From Nocardioides abyssi (lineage in GTDB: Bacteria > Actinomycetota > Actinomycetes > Propionibacteriales > Nocardioidaceae), in the NCBI RefSeq assembly GCF_030412915.1, contig NZ_JAUHJR010000001.1:434001-498000 (forward strand): a DNA stretch of 64,000 nucleotides, written 5' to 3'. Numbering within the stretch: the first letter of the stretch is position 1; every line of letters starts with the position of its first letter. This document shows, in pieces, positions 33,468 to 42,256 of the stretch. Position numbers and translations under genes: made by a program. The notes under the pieces are model-generated. The model did no database searches. It was not told the DNA's origin and worked only from the letters and a program-made list of their open reading frames with translations.

Positions 33468-34710
33468 CGTGGCCTCCATCGGTCTCGAGGGGGTCGGCGT
33501 CGACCCCGGTGGTCGTGGCGTGCACCCGGCCGTCGGCGACCCGCACGCTGACGGTCGCCCCGGCCGCGACGCCCGCGACCGAGGTCAGGACGTGGCCGTC
33601 GGTGTCCTGCAGCACGGCGTAGCCCCGCTGCAGGGTCGCCAGGGGCGAGAGCGCCCGGGCGCGGGCCCGCTGGTGGCCGATGTCGTCGGCGGCGCGGTCG
33701 AGCCGGTGACCCAGCGATCGGCGGGCCCGCGCGCGCAGGCCGGCGACCTCCTCGACGCGGGCGTGCACGAGCGAGCGCGGGTCGGCCAGCGCCGGGCGGG
33801 ACCGGAGCGCGTCGAGCCCCGCCTGCTCGCGGTCGACGCGGCCGGCGACCGCCGCGCGCAGCCGGTCGCGCGCGGCGGCGACGCCGCGGAGCTCGTCGGT
33901 GACGTCCGGGACGACGAGCTTGGCGGCGTCGGTCGGGGTCGAGGCGCGGACGTCGGCGACCAGGTCGAGCAGGGGCTGGTCGGGCTCGTGGCCGATCGCG
34001 GAGACGACCGGGGTGCGGGTGGCGGCCACGGCGCGGACGAGGGCCTCGTCGGAGAACGGCAGCAGGTCCTCGACCGAGCCGCCCCCGCGGGCCACGACGA
34101 TCACGTCGACCTCGGGGTGCCGGTCGAGCCGGGCGATCGCCTCCATGACCTCCGCGCACGAGCGGGTGCCCTGCATGGCGGCGTACGCCACCTCGAAGCG
34201 GACCGCGGGCCAGCGGCGCCGCGCGTTCTCCAGCACGTCGCGCTCGGCGGCGCTGCCCGGCGCGGTGACCAGGCCGACGCGGGTGGGCAGGAACGGCAGC
34301 GGCCGCTTGAGGCTCCGCTCGAAGAGCCCCTCGGCGGCGAGCAGCTGGCGGCGCCGCTCCAGCCGGGCGAGCAGCTCGCCGAGCCCGACCATGCGGATCT
34401 CGCGGGCCTGCAGCGAGATGGTGCCGCGGGTGGGGTAGTAGGACGGCTTCGCGTGCACGACGATGCTCGCGCCCTCGACGAGCGGGGCGTCGAGGGAGTC
34501 GTAGAGCGAGCGCGCGCAGGTGACCGTCACCGAGATGTCGGCGACCGCGTCGCGCAGCGTCATGAACACCGTGGCCATGCCGGTGCGCCGGGTCACCTGC
34601 GTGACCTGGCCCTCCACCCACACCGCGCCGAGGCGGTCGACCCAGCCCGCGATCGCGTTGGCGATCTGCCGCACCGGGGCCGGGGCGGCGGGTGAGGTCT
34701 CCAGGGCCAT
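33460..34710 (-). CDS. xseA: Exodeoxyribonuclease VII large subunit
   Basis: The 416-residue catalytic subunit has the N-terminal OB fold ([51 protein letters not shown]) and the nuclease core ([79 protein letters not shown]) followed by a helical region that holds XseB. ATG 34710 is leaderless: TAATCT lies 7 nt upstream on the minus strand. It is divergent from ispH with 46 bp between the starts, so the two promoters overlap closely. Confidence 0.93.
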   Translation of the reverse strand: MALETSPAAPAPVRQIANAIAGWVDRLGAVWVEGQVTQVTRRTGMATVFMTLRDAVADISVTVTCARSLYDSLDAPLVEGASIVVHAKPSYYPTRGTISLQAREIRMVGLGELLARLERRRQLLAAEGLFERSLKRPLPFLPTRVGLVTAPGSAAERDVLENARRRWPAVRFEVAYAAMQGTRSCAEVMEAIARLDRHPEVDVIVVARGGGSVEDLLPFSDEALVRAVAATRTPVVSAIGHEPDQPLLDLVADVRASTPTDAAKLVVPDVTDELRGVAAARDRLRAAVAGRVDREQAGLDALRSRPALADPRSLVHARVEEVAGLRARARRSLGHRLDRAADDIGHQRARARALSPLATLQRGYAVLQDTDGHVLTSVAGVAAGATVSVRVADGRVHATTTGVDADPLETDGGHDG

Positions 34711-34717
34711 GGCGGCG

Positions 34718-34723
34718 AGATTA
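34718..34723 (-). promoter_or_regulatory. -10 box TAATCT of leaderless xseA
   Basis: On the minus strand TAATCT is followed by CGCCGCC and ATG 34710. Confidence 0.55.
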
Positions 34724-34743
34724 GGGGATGCCACCGACGCCCC

Positions 34744-34749
34744 TATCCT
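34744..34749 (+). promoter_or_regulatory. -10 box TATCCT of leaderless ispH
   Basis: TATCCT is 7 nt before ATG 34757. The GGAAG between them is too close to the ATG to act as a ribosome site. Confidence 0.55.
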
Positions 34750-34756
34750 GGGAAGC

Positions 34757-35761
34757 ATGAGCACCGACATCGGCATGCCCCCGATCCTGTCGCCGGAGGA
34801 CGCCGAGAAGGCGGTCCTCCTCGCGGCGCCCCGGGGCTACTGCGCCGGTGTCGACCGTGCGGTCGTCACCGTCGAGCAGGCCCTGGACCTGTACGGCGCG
34901 CCCGTCTACGTCCGCAAGCAGATCGTCCACAACAAGCACGTGGTGGCCGACCTCGAGCAGCGCGGCGCGATCTTCGTCGAGGAGCTCGACGAGGTCCCGG
35001 CCGGCGAGACCGTCGTCTTCTCCGCCCACGGCGTGAGCCCCGAGGTGCACCGCCAGGCGGCCGAGCGCGAGCTGAAGACGATCGACGCGACCTGCCCGCT
35101 GGTGACCAAGGTCCACCACGAGGCGAAGCGGTTCGCCGCCGAGGACTACGACATCCTGCTCATCGGCCACGAGGGCCACGAGGAGGTCGAGGGCACCGCC
35201 GGCGAGGCCCCCGAGCACATCCAGCTCGTGCAGAGCCCCGCCGACGTCGCGGGCATCGTCGTCCGCGACCCGGCCCGGGTCGCCTGGCTCTCCCAGACCA
35301 CGCTCAGCGTCGACGAGACGCTGGAGACCGTCGCCGCGATCCGCGAGCGCTTCCCGCTGCTGCTCGACCCGCCGAGCGACGACATCTGCTACGCCACGCA
35401 GAACCGCCAGCTCGCGGTCAAGGAGATCGCGCAGGGCGCCGACCTGGTCATCGTGGTCGGCTCCGGCAACTCCTCGAACTCCGTGCGCCTCGTCGAGGTC
35501 GCGCTCGAGGCCGGCGCCAAGACCTCCTACCGCGTCGACGACGCCTCCGAGATCGACGAGGCGTGGCTCGAGGGCGTCCGCACGGTCAGCGTCACCTCCG
35601 GCGCGAGCGTGCCGGAGTCGCTGGTCGACGGCGTGCTCGCCTACCTCGCTGAGCGCGGCTACCCCGACGCCAAGGCCGTGCACACCGCCGAGGAGAGCCT
35701 GATCTTCGCGCTGCCCAAGGAGCTGCGGCGCGACCTCAAGGCCGCGGCGCAGGCCCGCTGA
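34757..35761 (+). CDS. ispH: 4-hydroxy-3-methylbut-2-enyl diphosphate reductase
   Basis: The 334-residue IspH (LytB) carries out the last step of the MEP pathway, making isopentenyl and dimethylallyl diphosphate with a [4Fe-4S] cluster. Cluster Cys are in [12 protein letters not shown] (near residue 32), [12 protein letters not shown] (near 115) and the block [15 protein letters not shown] (near 212). [12 protein letters not shown] carries the active-site Glu-Thr-Gly region. It feeds the isoprenyl transferase encoded elsewhere in the window. The 3' end overlaps the convergent BcsB-like gene by 26 bp. Confidence 0.94.
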   Translation: MSTDIGMPPILSPEDAEKAVLLAAPRGYCAGVDRAVVTVEQALDLYGAPVYVRKQIVHNKHVVADLEQRGAIFVEELDEVPAGETVVFSAHGVSPEVHRQAAERELKTIDATCPLVTKVHHEAKRFAAEDYDILLIGHEGHEEVEGTAGEAPEHIQLVQSPADVAGIVVRDPARVAWLSQTTLSVDETLETVAAIRERFPLLLDPPSDDICYATQNRQLAVKEIAQGADLVIVVGSGNSSNSVRLVEVALEAGAKTSYRVDDASEIDEAWLEGVRTVSVTSGASVPESLVDGVLAYLAERGYPDAKAVHTAEESLIFALPKELRRDLKAAAQAR

Positions 35762-37673
35762 CGCCGGTCCCCGCCGACCGGCGGCGGCGCAGCACGAGCA
35801 GCGACCGGGCGCCGACCACGAGGACCAGCAGGCCGGCGCCGGCGACCGCCACGGCGGTGTAGGAGCGCTGCTCGGGGTCCTTGTCCGCGGTGGCGGACGG
35901 GGTTGCGTCGGCGGACGTGCCGGGCACCGTGGCCGGGTCGAGGCCCGCGAGCGGACGTGCCGCCCCGCCGCTGCTGACCAGCACGTCGCCGGTCAGCGCC
36001 TGCCAGCCGTCGCGGACGACCTGGTCGGCGGCCCAGGTGCGCAGCCGGCCGGAGCCCGGGCCGAGCGTGCCGAGCACGAGCAGCGGCCGTCCCGGGCCGC
36101 GGGCGGTCTGCAGGGCGGCGCCGGGCGCGCCCTCGGGGTCGGGCCGCAGCCGGGCGTCGGCGGCGTCGAGGTCCTCCGCGCCGGCGCCGACGAGCAGGCC
36201 GTGCCCGTCGGCGAGCAGCTCGTCGGGGTCGACCACCCCCACCTCGAGGGGGTACGCCGCGGCGCGCTGCAGGCCCGCGACGACCAGCGCCGCGTCGGCG
36301 GCGGCGAGGGTCCGGTCCGGCCCCTCCCCGCGCAGGCCCACCGGCAGCCGGCCCGCGAGGGCCTGGGGCAGCTCGGTGAACCCGCGGCCGTCGGCCCGCG
36401 CGTCGAGCTCGGCGGTCAGCACGGACGCGTCGGGGTCGAGCTCGACGGACAGGGGGAGGAGCGTGCCGGACGCGCAGCCGCCCTCGGGCACCGCGGTGAG
36501 CACCAGCTCGAGCCGGGTGCTCGCCGCGAGCCGGGAGCCGGGGACCGTCGTGGTGACGGCGAGGTCGCCGCCCTCGTCGAGGGTGGCCGAGTCGACCAGG
36601 CGGCCGTCGAGGTAGGTGTCCAGCCGCGCCTGCGTGCCGGCGGGGACGTCGGTGGTGGTCCCGGTCAGCTGCAGGTCGAGCCGGTCGACCGGCCCACCGA
36701 AGGCGTCCTGGGGGACCTCGAGCACCGAGGCGGAGCGGCCGTAGCCGCTGAGCACCGTGTCGCGGCCGGTGGCGCCGAGCTCGCGCAGCGTGCGGGTGAC
36801 CGGCGCTGGGGCGCCGGCGCCGGAGTCGGCTGCGGGTCGTGGGGTGGTGTCACCGGCGGGGGCGAGCACGTCGAGGACCGCCCGCCGCAGGTCGTCGCCC
36901 GAGCCGGTGATGCTGAGGTTCGGCAGGCCGAAGCGGACCGCGGCGGTCGTCGTCGGCGCGCTCCCCGCCTCGCCGGGGCCGATGCGCACGACCCGCTGGC
37001 CCGCCCCGGTGCGGGGCAGGACCACGTCGGCGGTGGTCAGGGCGACCGGGACGCCGGCGCGGTAGCGCGCCGCCAGCGCACCGACGGCCGCCAGCGCGGC
37101 GTCGAGCACGTCGTCGGAGGCGTTGCGGGGGACGACCACGTCGACCCGTGAGGCCGCGGCCGGCAGGAAGCCCGCGGGGTCGAGGTCCACCGCCTCCGCG
37201 CCCTGGTGCAGCAGCGCCAGGTTGGTCAGGCGCACCTCGTGCTCCTCGACCGGGCGGCAGCCGGAGCGGTCGCCCTCGGGCCGGAAGCGCACGCCGAGGC
37301 TGATCGTCCCGTCGGGTCGCACGTCGTCGCGGCCGACCGGCAGCGCCACCCGCTGCCACGGCCGCGCCGGCACGGAGCGCACGACTCGGCCGTCGACGAG
37401 GAGGTTGACGGTTCCCCGGGAACCCTCACCGACCGTCAGCGCGCCGGTCACCCAGCGCGGGTCGACGCCCGCGGGCACCGGCACGGACACCGTCGCCGTC
37501 TGCAGCGAGGTCGTGTCCAGGCCGCCCGGCAGGGTCGTGCGCGCGGCGGCGGCCGGCTCGGCCAGCGGGCCCACCAGCGGCCCGGCCAGCGGCACGGCGA
37601 GCCCCATCAGCACGGCGGCGACCGACGTCGCCACGGCGTACCCGCTCCTGCGCAGGCTGGTCCCCACGAGCAC
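35736..37673 (-). CDS. BcsB-like membrane-anchored exported protein
   Basis: The 645-residue protein has an N-terminal export signal, a long extracellular region and one C-terminal membrane helix ([21 protein letters not shown], about residues 608-628) with an Arg-rich tail, the topology of cellulose synthase subunit BcsB. Two domains resemble its jelly-roll modules ([17 protein letters not shown] near 95; [19 protein letters not shown] near 360), each followed by an alpha/beta unit. A Cys before [15 protein letters not shown] also fits BcsB. No BcsA-type glycosyltransferase is visible nearby, so the partner lies elsewhere or the role differs. The start is GTG 37673, with another GTG two codons later. 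Confidence 0.6.
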   Translation of the reverse strand: MLVGTSLRRSGYAVATSVAAVLMGLAVPLAGPLVGPLAEPAAAARTTLPGGLDTTSLQTATVSVPVPAGVDPRWVTGALTVGEGSRGTVNLLVDGRVVRSVPARPWQRVALPVGRDDVRPDGTISLGVRFRPEGDRSGCRPVEEHEVRLTNLALLHQGAEAVDLDPAGFLPAAASRVDVVVPRNASDDVLDAALAAVGALAARYRAGVPVALTTADVVLPRTGAGQRVVRIGPGEAGSAPTTTAAVRFGLPNLSITGSGDDLRRAVLDVLAPAGDTTPRPAADSGAGAPAPVTRTLRELGATGRDTVLSGYGRSASVLEVPQDAFGGPVDRLDLQLTGTTTDVPAGTQARLDTYLDGRLVDSATLDEGGDLAVTTTVPGSRLAASTRLELVLTAVPEGGCASGTLLPLSVELDPDASVLTAELDARADGRGFTELPQALAGRLPVGLRGEGPDRTLAAADAALVVAGLQRAAAYPLEVGVVDPDELLADGHGLLVGAGAEDLDAADARLRPDPEGAPGAALQTARGPGRPLLVLGTLGPGSGRLRTWAADQVVRDGWQALTGDVLVSSGGAARPLAGLDPATVPGTSADATPSATADKDPEQRSYTAVAVAGAGLLVLVVGARSLLVLRRRRSAGTGVSGPAPRP

Positions 37674-37763
37674 ACACCCCCCAGTCCTGGCTCACGGACC
37701 CGCGCAGCCTCCCCGGGGCGGGCGCGGCCCAAACGCCGGAGCGGGTCGAGGTCTGGACGGGTC

Positions 37764-37769
37764 TAGGCT
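37764..37769 (+). promoter_or_regulatory. -10 box TAGGCT of leaderless YciO-family gene
   Basis: TAGGCT is 6 nt before GTG 37776. Confidence 0.5.
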
Positions 37770-37775
37770 CGAGGG

Positions 37776-38399
37776 GTGGCCCGCTTCGTCGACATCCATC
37801 CCGACAACCCGCAGCCCCGGCTGCTCCAGCAGGTGGTCGCGGCGCTCAACGACGACGCGCTCATCGCCTACCCGACCGACTCCGGCTACGCCCTGGGCTG
37901 CCGGGTCGGCAACCGCGACGGCCGCGACCGGATCCTGAAGATCCGCGGGCTCGACGACCGCCACCACTTCACGCTGGTGTGCCGCGACTTCTCCCAGCTC
38001 GGCCAGCTCGTGCACGTCGACAACGCGGCCTTCCGTGCGATCCGTGCGGCGACCCCCGGGCCCTACACGTTCATCCTGCCGGGGATGCCGGAGGTGCCGC
38101 GGCGGCTGCTGCACCCGAAGAAGAAGACCGTCGGCGTACGCATCCCCGACCACGTCTTCGTCCAGGCGCTGCTCGCCGAGCTCGGCGAGCCCCTGCTGTC
38201 GAGCACGCTGATCCTCCCCGGCGAGACCGAGGCCCGGACGATGGGCTGGGAGATCAAGGAGGACCTCGACCACGAGGTCGACCTCGTCGTCGAGTGCGGG
38301 GAGACCCCGTCGGAGCCGACGACGGTCGTCGACTGGTCCGACGGTGTGCCGGAGGTCGTACGCCGCGGTGCCGGCGACCCGGACCGGTTCGAGGCCTGA
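37776..38399 (+). CDS. YciO/YrdC/Sua5 family protein
   Basis: The 207-residue protein has the double-stranded-RNA-binding YrdC fold: IAYPTDSGYALGCRVGNRDGRDRILKIRGLDDRHHFTLVCRDFSQLGQL (residues 29-77), then TPGPYTFILPGMPEVPRRLLHPKKKTVGVRIPDH. The KIRGL/KKKTVGVRIP pattern is that of the YciO subgroup rather than TsaC/Sua5, which make threonylcarbamoyl-AMP for tRNA. The activity of YciO is less certain. The GTG start is leaderless. The next gene is convergent. Confidence 0.83.
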   Translation: MARFVDIHPDNPQPRLLQQVVAALNDDALIAYPTDSGYALGCRVGNRDGRDRILKIRGLDDRHHFTLVCRDFSQLGQLVHVDNAAFRAIRAATPGPYTFILPGMPEVPRRLLHPKKKTVGVRIPDHVFVQALLAELGEPLLSSTLILPGETEARTMGWEIKEDLDHEVDLVVECGETPSEPTTVVDWSDGVPEVVRRGAGDPDRFEA

Positions 38400-38409
38400 G
38401 CGGCCCGCC

Positions 38410-38838
38410 TCAGGAACCGAGCAGGTCGGTGGGCCGACCGGCCGCGGTGAGCACGCGCTGGCGCACGAACAGGCAGGCCAGGCAGAGCAGGTAGCCGACC
38501 ACGAGGGCGGCGCTGTGGGTGGACAGCCCGGAGACGACCGCCTGGACCGCGCCGTCGTGCGGCTGCGCGATCGTGTCGGGGCGGGTGCTGCCGAGCATGG
38601 CGAAGACGACCAGCATGAGCAGCGGGGGCAGCACGCCGACGACGAAGAAGTCCGACGGCCGCACCCGCAGGGCCAACGCCACGCACAGGCCGACGAAGCA
38701 CAGGTCGAAGAGCAACCCGACGTCGCCGAGCAGCCAGACGTCGAGGACCACCGCGGTCAGGGTGACGGCGAGCCCGAGCGCGACGACCTGGAAGGCCGGC
38801 TCGCGGCCTTCCTCCCACAGCGTCCTGGCTCGCTCCAC
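38410..38838 (-). CDS. DUF6542-type small membrane protein
   Basis: The 142-residue protein has four predicted membrane segments (AFQVVALGLAVTLTAVVLDVWLL; LLFDLCFVGLCVALAL; FFVVGVLPPLLMLVVFAMLG; ALVVGYLLCLACLFV) and a polar loop. It fits the DUF6542 family found beside ispH and xseA in many actinobacteria, of unknown function. GTG 38838 was chosen for the GAGGGAG site just upstream; a GTG at 38856 is the alternative. It follows rmuC on the same strand with a hairpin between them. Confidence 0.72.
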   Translation of the reverse strand: MERARTLWEEGREPAFQVVALGLAVTLTAVVLDVWLLGDVGLLFDLCFVGLCVALALRVRPSDFFVVGVLPPLLMLVVFAMLGSTRPDTIAQPHDGAVQAVVSGLSTHSAALVVGYLLCLACLFVRQRVLTAAGRPTDLLGS

Positions 38839-38856
38839 GACTCTCCCTCGCCGCAC

Positions 38857-38873
38857 CGGTCCTCGCAGGACCG
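38857..38873 (-). terminator. Short hairpin between rmuC and the DUF6542 gene
   Basis: CGGTCCT-CGC-AGGACCG is a perfect 7-bp stem just after the rmuC stop on the minus strand. Confidence 0.4.
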
Positions 38874-38880
38874 AGGCCCC

Positions 38881-39921
38881 TCAGGCCACGGTAGGGCCGC
38901 GGTCGGCGTCGTCGGGCGCGGCACGCCGGTCCACCGCCCGCAGCTCGACGGCCCGTGGGGCGGGCAGCTCGGCGTCGGTGACGGCCAGGTCCTGGAACCG
39001 GCGGGCCGAGGGCAGCACCCGCGACTCCAGCGACCCGACGGCGGAGTTGTAGTGGCCGACGGCCGCGTTGAGCGAGCGGCCGACCGAGTCGAGGTGGCCC
39101 CCGAAGGTGCCGAGCCGGGTGTGCAGGTCGCGCCCGAGCCGGTGGATCTCGCGGGCCTGGTCGGCCAGCGCCTCGTGCGTCCAGCCGTGCGCGACGGTGC
39201 GGAGCAGCGCGATGAGCGTGGTCGGTGAGGCGAGCACGACCTGCTTGGCGGCCGCGTGCTCCAGCAGACCGCCGTCGGTCTCCAGCGCCGCGGCCAGGAA
39301 CGACTCGGCCGGCACGAACAGCACGACGAACTCGGGCGTCTCCGGCAGCGAGCGCCAGTAGGCCTTGGACCCCAGCTGGTCGACGTGGGTGCGCAGCTGC
39401 CGGGCGTGCCGGACGAGGTGGTGGCCGCGCTGGGTGTCGTCGTCGGCGGAGGTCGCGTCGAGGTAGGCGTCCAGCGGCACCTTCGCGTCGACGACGACGC
39501 GCCGCCCGCCGACCAGGTTCACCACCAGGTCGGGTCGCAGCGCGCCGTCGTCGAGGCGGACCTGCTCGGCGAAGTCGCAGCGGTCGACCAGGCCGGCCAG
39601 CTCGACCGCGCGACGCAGGTGCAGCTCGCCCCACCGGCCCCGCACCTGCGGCTTGCGCAGGGCGGTCGCCAGCGACTGGGTCTCGCGGCGCAGGTCGTCG
39701 ACCTGCTGGTGGAGCCGGCCGGTCCAGCCCTCGCGCTGGAGGTCGAGGTGGCGCAGCTGGTCGCTGAGCCGGTCCAGCCCCTGCATCACCTCGGCGGACT
39801 CCAGCGCGCCCTCGACCGCCGCCGGCCGCGAGCGCACCCACAGCACCCCCAGCACGGCACCGAGGGCGAGGCCGATCGCGAGGGCGAGGAGGAACGTCAC
39901 CGTCTGCATGCGCGACAGCAT
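38881..39921 (-). CDS. rmuC: DNA recombination protein RmuC
   Basis: The 346-residue protein has an N-terminal membrane helix (about residues 5-27), a helical coiled-coil region, and the RmuC nuclease-like core. The core includes RGRWGELHLRRAVELAGLVDRCDFAEQV, then LRPDLVVNLVGGRRVVVDAKVPLDAYLDA with the PD-(D/E)xK-type residues, and EFVVLFVPAESFLAAAL. RmuC limits inversions at short inverted repeats in E. coli. The length is at the short end of the family. ATG 39921 or ATG 39909 could be the start; neither has a good ribosome site. Confidence 0.85.
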   Translation of the reverse strand: MLSRMQTVTFLLALAIGLALGAVLGVLWVRSRPAAVEGALESAEVMQGLDRLSDQLRHLDLQREGWTGRLHQQVDDLRRETQSLATALRKPQVRGRWGELHLRRAVELAGLVDRCDFAEQVRLDDGALRPDLVVNLVGGRRVVVDAKVPLDAYLDATSADDDTQRGHHLVRHARQLRTHVDQLGSKAYWRSLPETPEFVVLFVPAESFLAAALETDGGLLEHAAAKQVVLASPTTLIALLRTVAHGWTHEALADQAREIHRLGRDLHTRLGTFGGHLDSVGRSLNAAVGHYNSAVGSLESRVLPSARRFQDLAVTDAELPAPRAVELRAVDRRAAPDDADRGPTVA

Positions 39922-40016
39922 GACGCCGCCCGCCGACAGTGCGGTTCGGCCCGCGCCGGAGCGGGCACCGTCCGGCGACCCGCACCACCCCCGCACCCCG
40001 GAAGGGACGAGGCCCC

Positions 40017-40859
40017 GTGAGCGAGGAGCCGGACAAGGCCACCGACGAGCGCCACGAGCTCGGCGACACCGACGGGCCGATGGAGGACGCCCTCGAGGAG
40101 TCCTTCACCCGCCAGGTCGAGGAGGGGACGCAGCGGCTGAGCCGACCCTGGCGCGAGGTGCTCGTCACCGGCTTCGTCGGCGGCACCGAGGTGGCGCTCG
40201 GCGTGCTGGCGCTGCTCGTGGTGCTGCACGAGACCGGCAACCAGCTGCTCGCCGGGCTGGCGTTCTCGATCGGGTTCGTCGCCCTGCTGCTGGGCCGCTC
40301 GGAGCTGTTCACCGAGGGCTTCCTCGTCCCGGTGGTCACGGTGGCGGCCAAGCGGGCCAAGCTGCGGCAGCTCGCCAAGCTGTGGTCCGGCACGCTCGTG
40401 GCCAACCTCGCCGGTGGCTGGGTCATCATGTGGCTCGTCGTGTGGGGGTTCCCGTCCCTGCACGGCCAGCTGGTCGAGTCGGCGACCCACTTCGCCACCG
40501 CACCGGTCAACGCGGAGACCATCTCGCTGTCGGTCCTCGGCGGCGCGGTCATGACGCTGCTGACCCGCATGCAGCACGGCACCGAGGACATGCCGGCGAA
40601 GATCGTCGCGGCCGTCGCCGCGGCCTTCCTGCTGGCCGGGACCGAGATGTTCCACTCGATCCTCGACTCGCTGCTGATCTTCGGCGCCCTGCACACCGGC
40701 GACGCGACGTTCGGGTACGGCGACTGGGCGGGCTTCCTCGCGCTGAGCGTGGTCGGCAACATGGTCGGCGGCCTGGGGCTGGTGACGTTGCTGCGGCTGC
40801 TGCGCAGCAAGGAGCGGCTGGAGGACGAGCGCCAGACCCGCGACGAGCACGGCGGGTGA
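40017..40859 (+). CDS. Formate/nitrite transporter family protein
   Basis: The 280-residue protein has a 55-residue acidic N-terminus and then six predicted helices of the FNT channel family: VLVTGFVGGTEVALGVLALLVVL, a GRSELFTEGFLVPV loop, VANLAGGWVIMWLVV and FHSILDSLLIFGAL. Such channels move small monocarboxylates such as formate or nitrite; the actinobacterial subgroup with an acidic N-terminus is uncharacterised as far as I know. GTG 40017 was chosen for the GGAAGGGACGAGG stretch upstream. It is divergent from rmuC. Confidence 0.75.
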   Translation: MSEEPDKATDERHELGDTDGPMEDALEESFTRQVEEGTQRLSRPWREVLVTGFVGGTEVALGVLALLVVLHETGNQLLAGLAFSIGFVALLLGRSELFTEGFLVPVVTVAAKRAKLRQLAKLWSGTLVANLAGGWVIMWLVVWGFPSLHGQLVESATHFATAPVNAETISLSVLGGAVMTLLTRMQHGTEDMPAKIVAAVAAAFLLAGTEMFHSILDSLLIFGALHTGDATFGYGDWAGFLALSVVGNMVGGLGLVTLLRLLRSKERLEDERQTRDEHGG

Positions 40860-40941
40860 GCACCCGGACGATTGGCCGGGGCGGGCCGTGGCTACTGGCG
40901 GGGGAGACCCGTTCCCCGCGCACCACCACCGAGGAGTCCCC

Positions 40942-41433
40942 GTGCACCTGACCCATGTCCCGCTCCGTGTCGCCACCGGCGCCTTCATCCTCAACTCCGG
41001 CATCGGGAAGCTCGGCGCCGACGAGGGGACCGCCCAGTTCCTGCACGGCGCCGCGGCCTCGACGTACCCCGGTGCGTTCAAGGACATGAAGCCCACGACC
41101 TTCACCAAGGTCCTCGCCTGCAGCGAGATCGCCGTGGGCGCCGCCCTGCTCACCCCCAAGGTGTCGGCGACCGTCGCCGGCGGCGCACTGACCGCGTTCG
41201 GCGCCGGCCTGATGGGGATGTACCTCAAGACCCCGTCGATGACGCTGGACGACGGCATCCGCCCCAGCCAGGAGGGCACGGCGGTCGCCAAGGACGTCTG
41301 GCTCGTCGGCGCCGGCCTCACCCTCCTGACCCAGGGCATCACCGGCGCGGCGAAGTCCGGGGTCAAGTCCGGCCGCAAGGCGGCCCGGAAGGCGACGAAG
41401 AAGGCGGCGAAGGCCTCCCCGATCGGTCGCTGA
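40942..41433 (+). CDS. DoxX-like small membrane protein with Lys-rich tail
   Basis: The 163-residue protein has about four hydrophobic segments (LRVATGAFILNSGIGKL; VLACSEIAVGAALL; VAGGALTAFGAGLMGMYL; VWLVGAGLTLLTQGI) arranged as in actinobacterial DoxX-like proteins, plus a loop ending in GTAVAKDVW. The last 30 residues are Lys/Ala/Arg-rich (SGRKAARKATKKAAKAS), resembling histone-like tails, so they could contact DNA or lipids. GTG 40942 follows GAGGAG at good spacing. The function is unknown. Confidence 0.65.
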   Translation: MHLTHVPLRVATGAFILNSGIGKLGADEGTAQFLHGAAASTYPGAFKDMKPTTFTKVLACSEIAVGAALLTPKVSATVAGGALTAFGAGLMGMYLKTPSMTLDDGIRPSQEGTAVAKDVWLVGAGLTLLTQGITGAAKSGVKSGRKAARKATKKAAKASPIGR

Positions 41434-41445
41434 CGCCCCTCGGCC

Positions 41446-42222
41446 TCAGTCGAGGTCGACGACCACCGGAGCGTGGTCGGAGGCGCCCTGGCCGGCGCGT
41501 TCGTCGCGGTCGATGAACGCGCCGGTCACCCGCTCGGCGAACGGCGCCGAGCCGAGCACGAAGTCGATCCGCAGCCCGCGGTTCCGCTCGAACCGCTGCC
41601 GGTAGTAGTCCCAGTAGGTGTAGACCTCCGGCCCCGGCGTGTGCGGCCGCACCACCTCGACGTACCCGTCGTCCAGGAAGGCCTGGAACGCCGCGCGCTC
41701 CCGCGGCGTCACGTGCGTCGACGTGGCGAACTGCTTCGGGTCGAAGACGTCCTCGTCGGTCGGCGCGATGTTCCAGTCGCCCACCAGCGCGGTCGGCGTC
41801 GACCGCCACTCCTGGGCGGCCTCCCGCAGCCGGGCCAGCCAGTCGAGCTTGTAGACGTAGTGCGGGTCGTCGACCTTGCGGCCGTTGGGCACGTAGAGCG
41901 ACCAGACACGCACCCCGCCGCAGGTCGCACCCACGGCGCGGGCCTCGGACTCCGCCGGGTCGCCCCAGCCGGGCTGGCCGGGGAAGCCGACCTCGACGTC
42001 CTCGAGGCCCACGCGGCTGAGCACCGCGACGCCGTTCCACTGGTTGGTGCCGGCGTACGCCACCTCGTAGCCCATCGACTGCAGCCCCATCAGCGGGACC
42101 TGCTCCTCGCGGGCCTTGGTCTCCTGCAGCGCGAGCACGTCGACGTCGTGCCGCTCGAGGAAGGCCTCGACGCGAGCGATGCGGGAGCGGAGGGAATTGA
42201 CGTTCCACGTGGCGATGCGCAC
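41446..42222 (-). CDS. xthA: Exodeoxyribonuclease III (AP endonuclease)
   Basis: The 258-residue protein is exonuclease III, which cuts abasic sites and trims 3' ends in base-excision repair. Blocks are RIATWNVNSLRSRI (residues 2-15, Asn ligand), VDVLALQETKA (Glu ligand), ALVGDWNIAP (near 150, Asp/Asn), and GASDHAPVVVDL at the end (catalytic His). GTG 42222 was chosen because the family begins MRIATWNVNS and a TAGGGT -10 box lies 7 nt upstream; the GTG three codons earlier overlaps that box. It is divergent from the phosphatidylcholine synthase with a shared promoter region. Confidence 0.92.
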   Translation of the reverse strand: MRIATWNVNSLRSRIARVEAFLERHDVDVLALQETKAREEQVPLMGLQSMGYEVAYAGTNQWNGVAVLSRVGLEDVEVGFPGQPGWGDPAESEARAVGATCGGVRVWSLYVPNGRKVDDPHYVYKLDWLARLREAAQEWRSTPTALVGDWNIAPTDEDVFDPKQFATSTHVTPRERAAFQAFLDDGYVEVVRPHTPGPEVYTYWDYYRQRFERNRGLRIDFVLGSAPFAERVTGAFIDRDERAGQGASDHAPVVVDLD

Positions 42223-42229
42223 GCGCTCC

Positions 42230-42235
42230 ACCCTA
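42230..42235 (-). promoter_or_regulatory. -10 box TAGGGT of leaderless exonuclease III gene
   Basis: On the minus strand TAGGGT is followed by GGAGCGC and GTG 42222. It is 9 nt from the opposing box at 42245. Confidence 0.55.
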
Positions 42236-42244
42236 GGCAGCGCC

Positions 42245-42250
42245 TAGGGT
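42245..42250 (+). promoter_or_regulatory. -10 box TAGGGT of leaderless phosphatidylcholine synthase gene
   Basis: TAGGGT is 6 nt before ATG 42257. Together with the opposing box it forms an inverted repeat, ACCCTA-N9-TAGGGT. Confidence 0.55.
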
Positions 42251-42256
42251 CACGGC

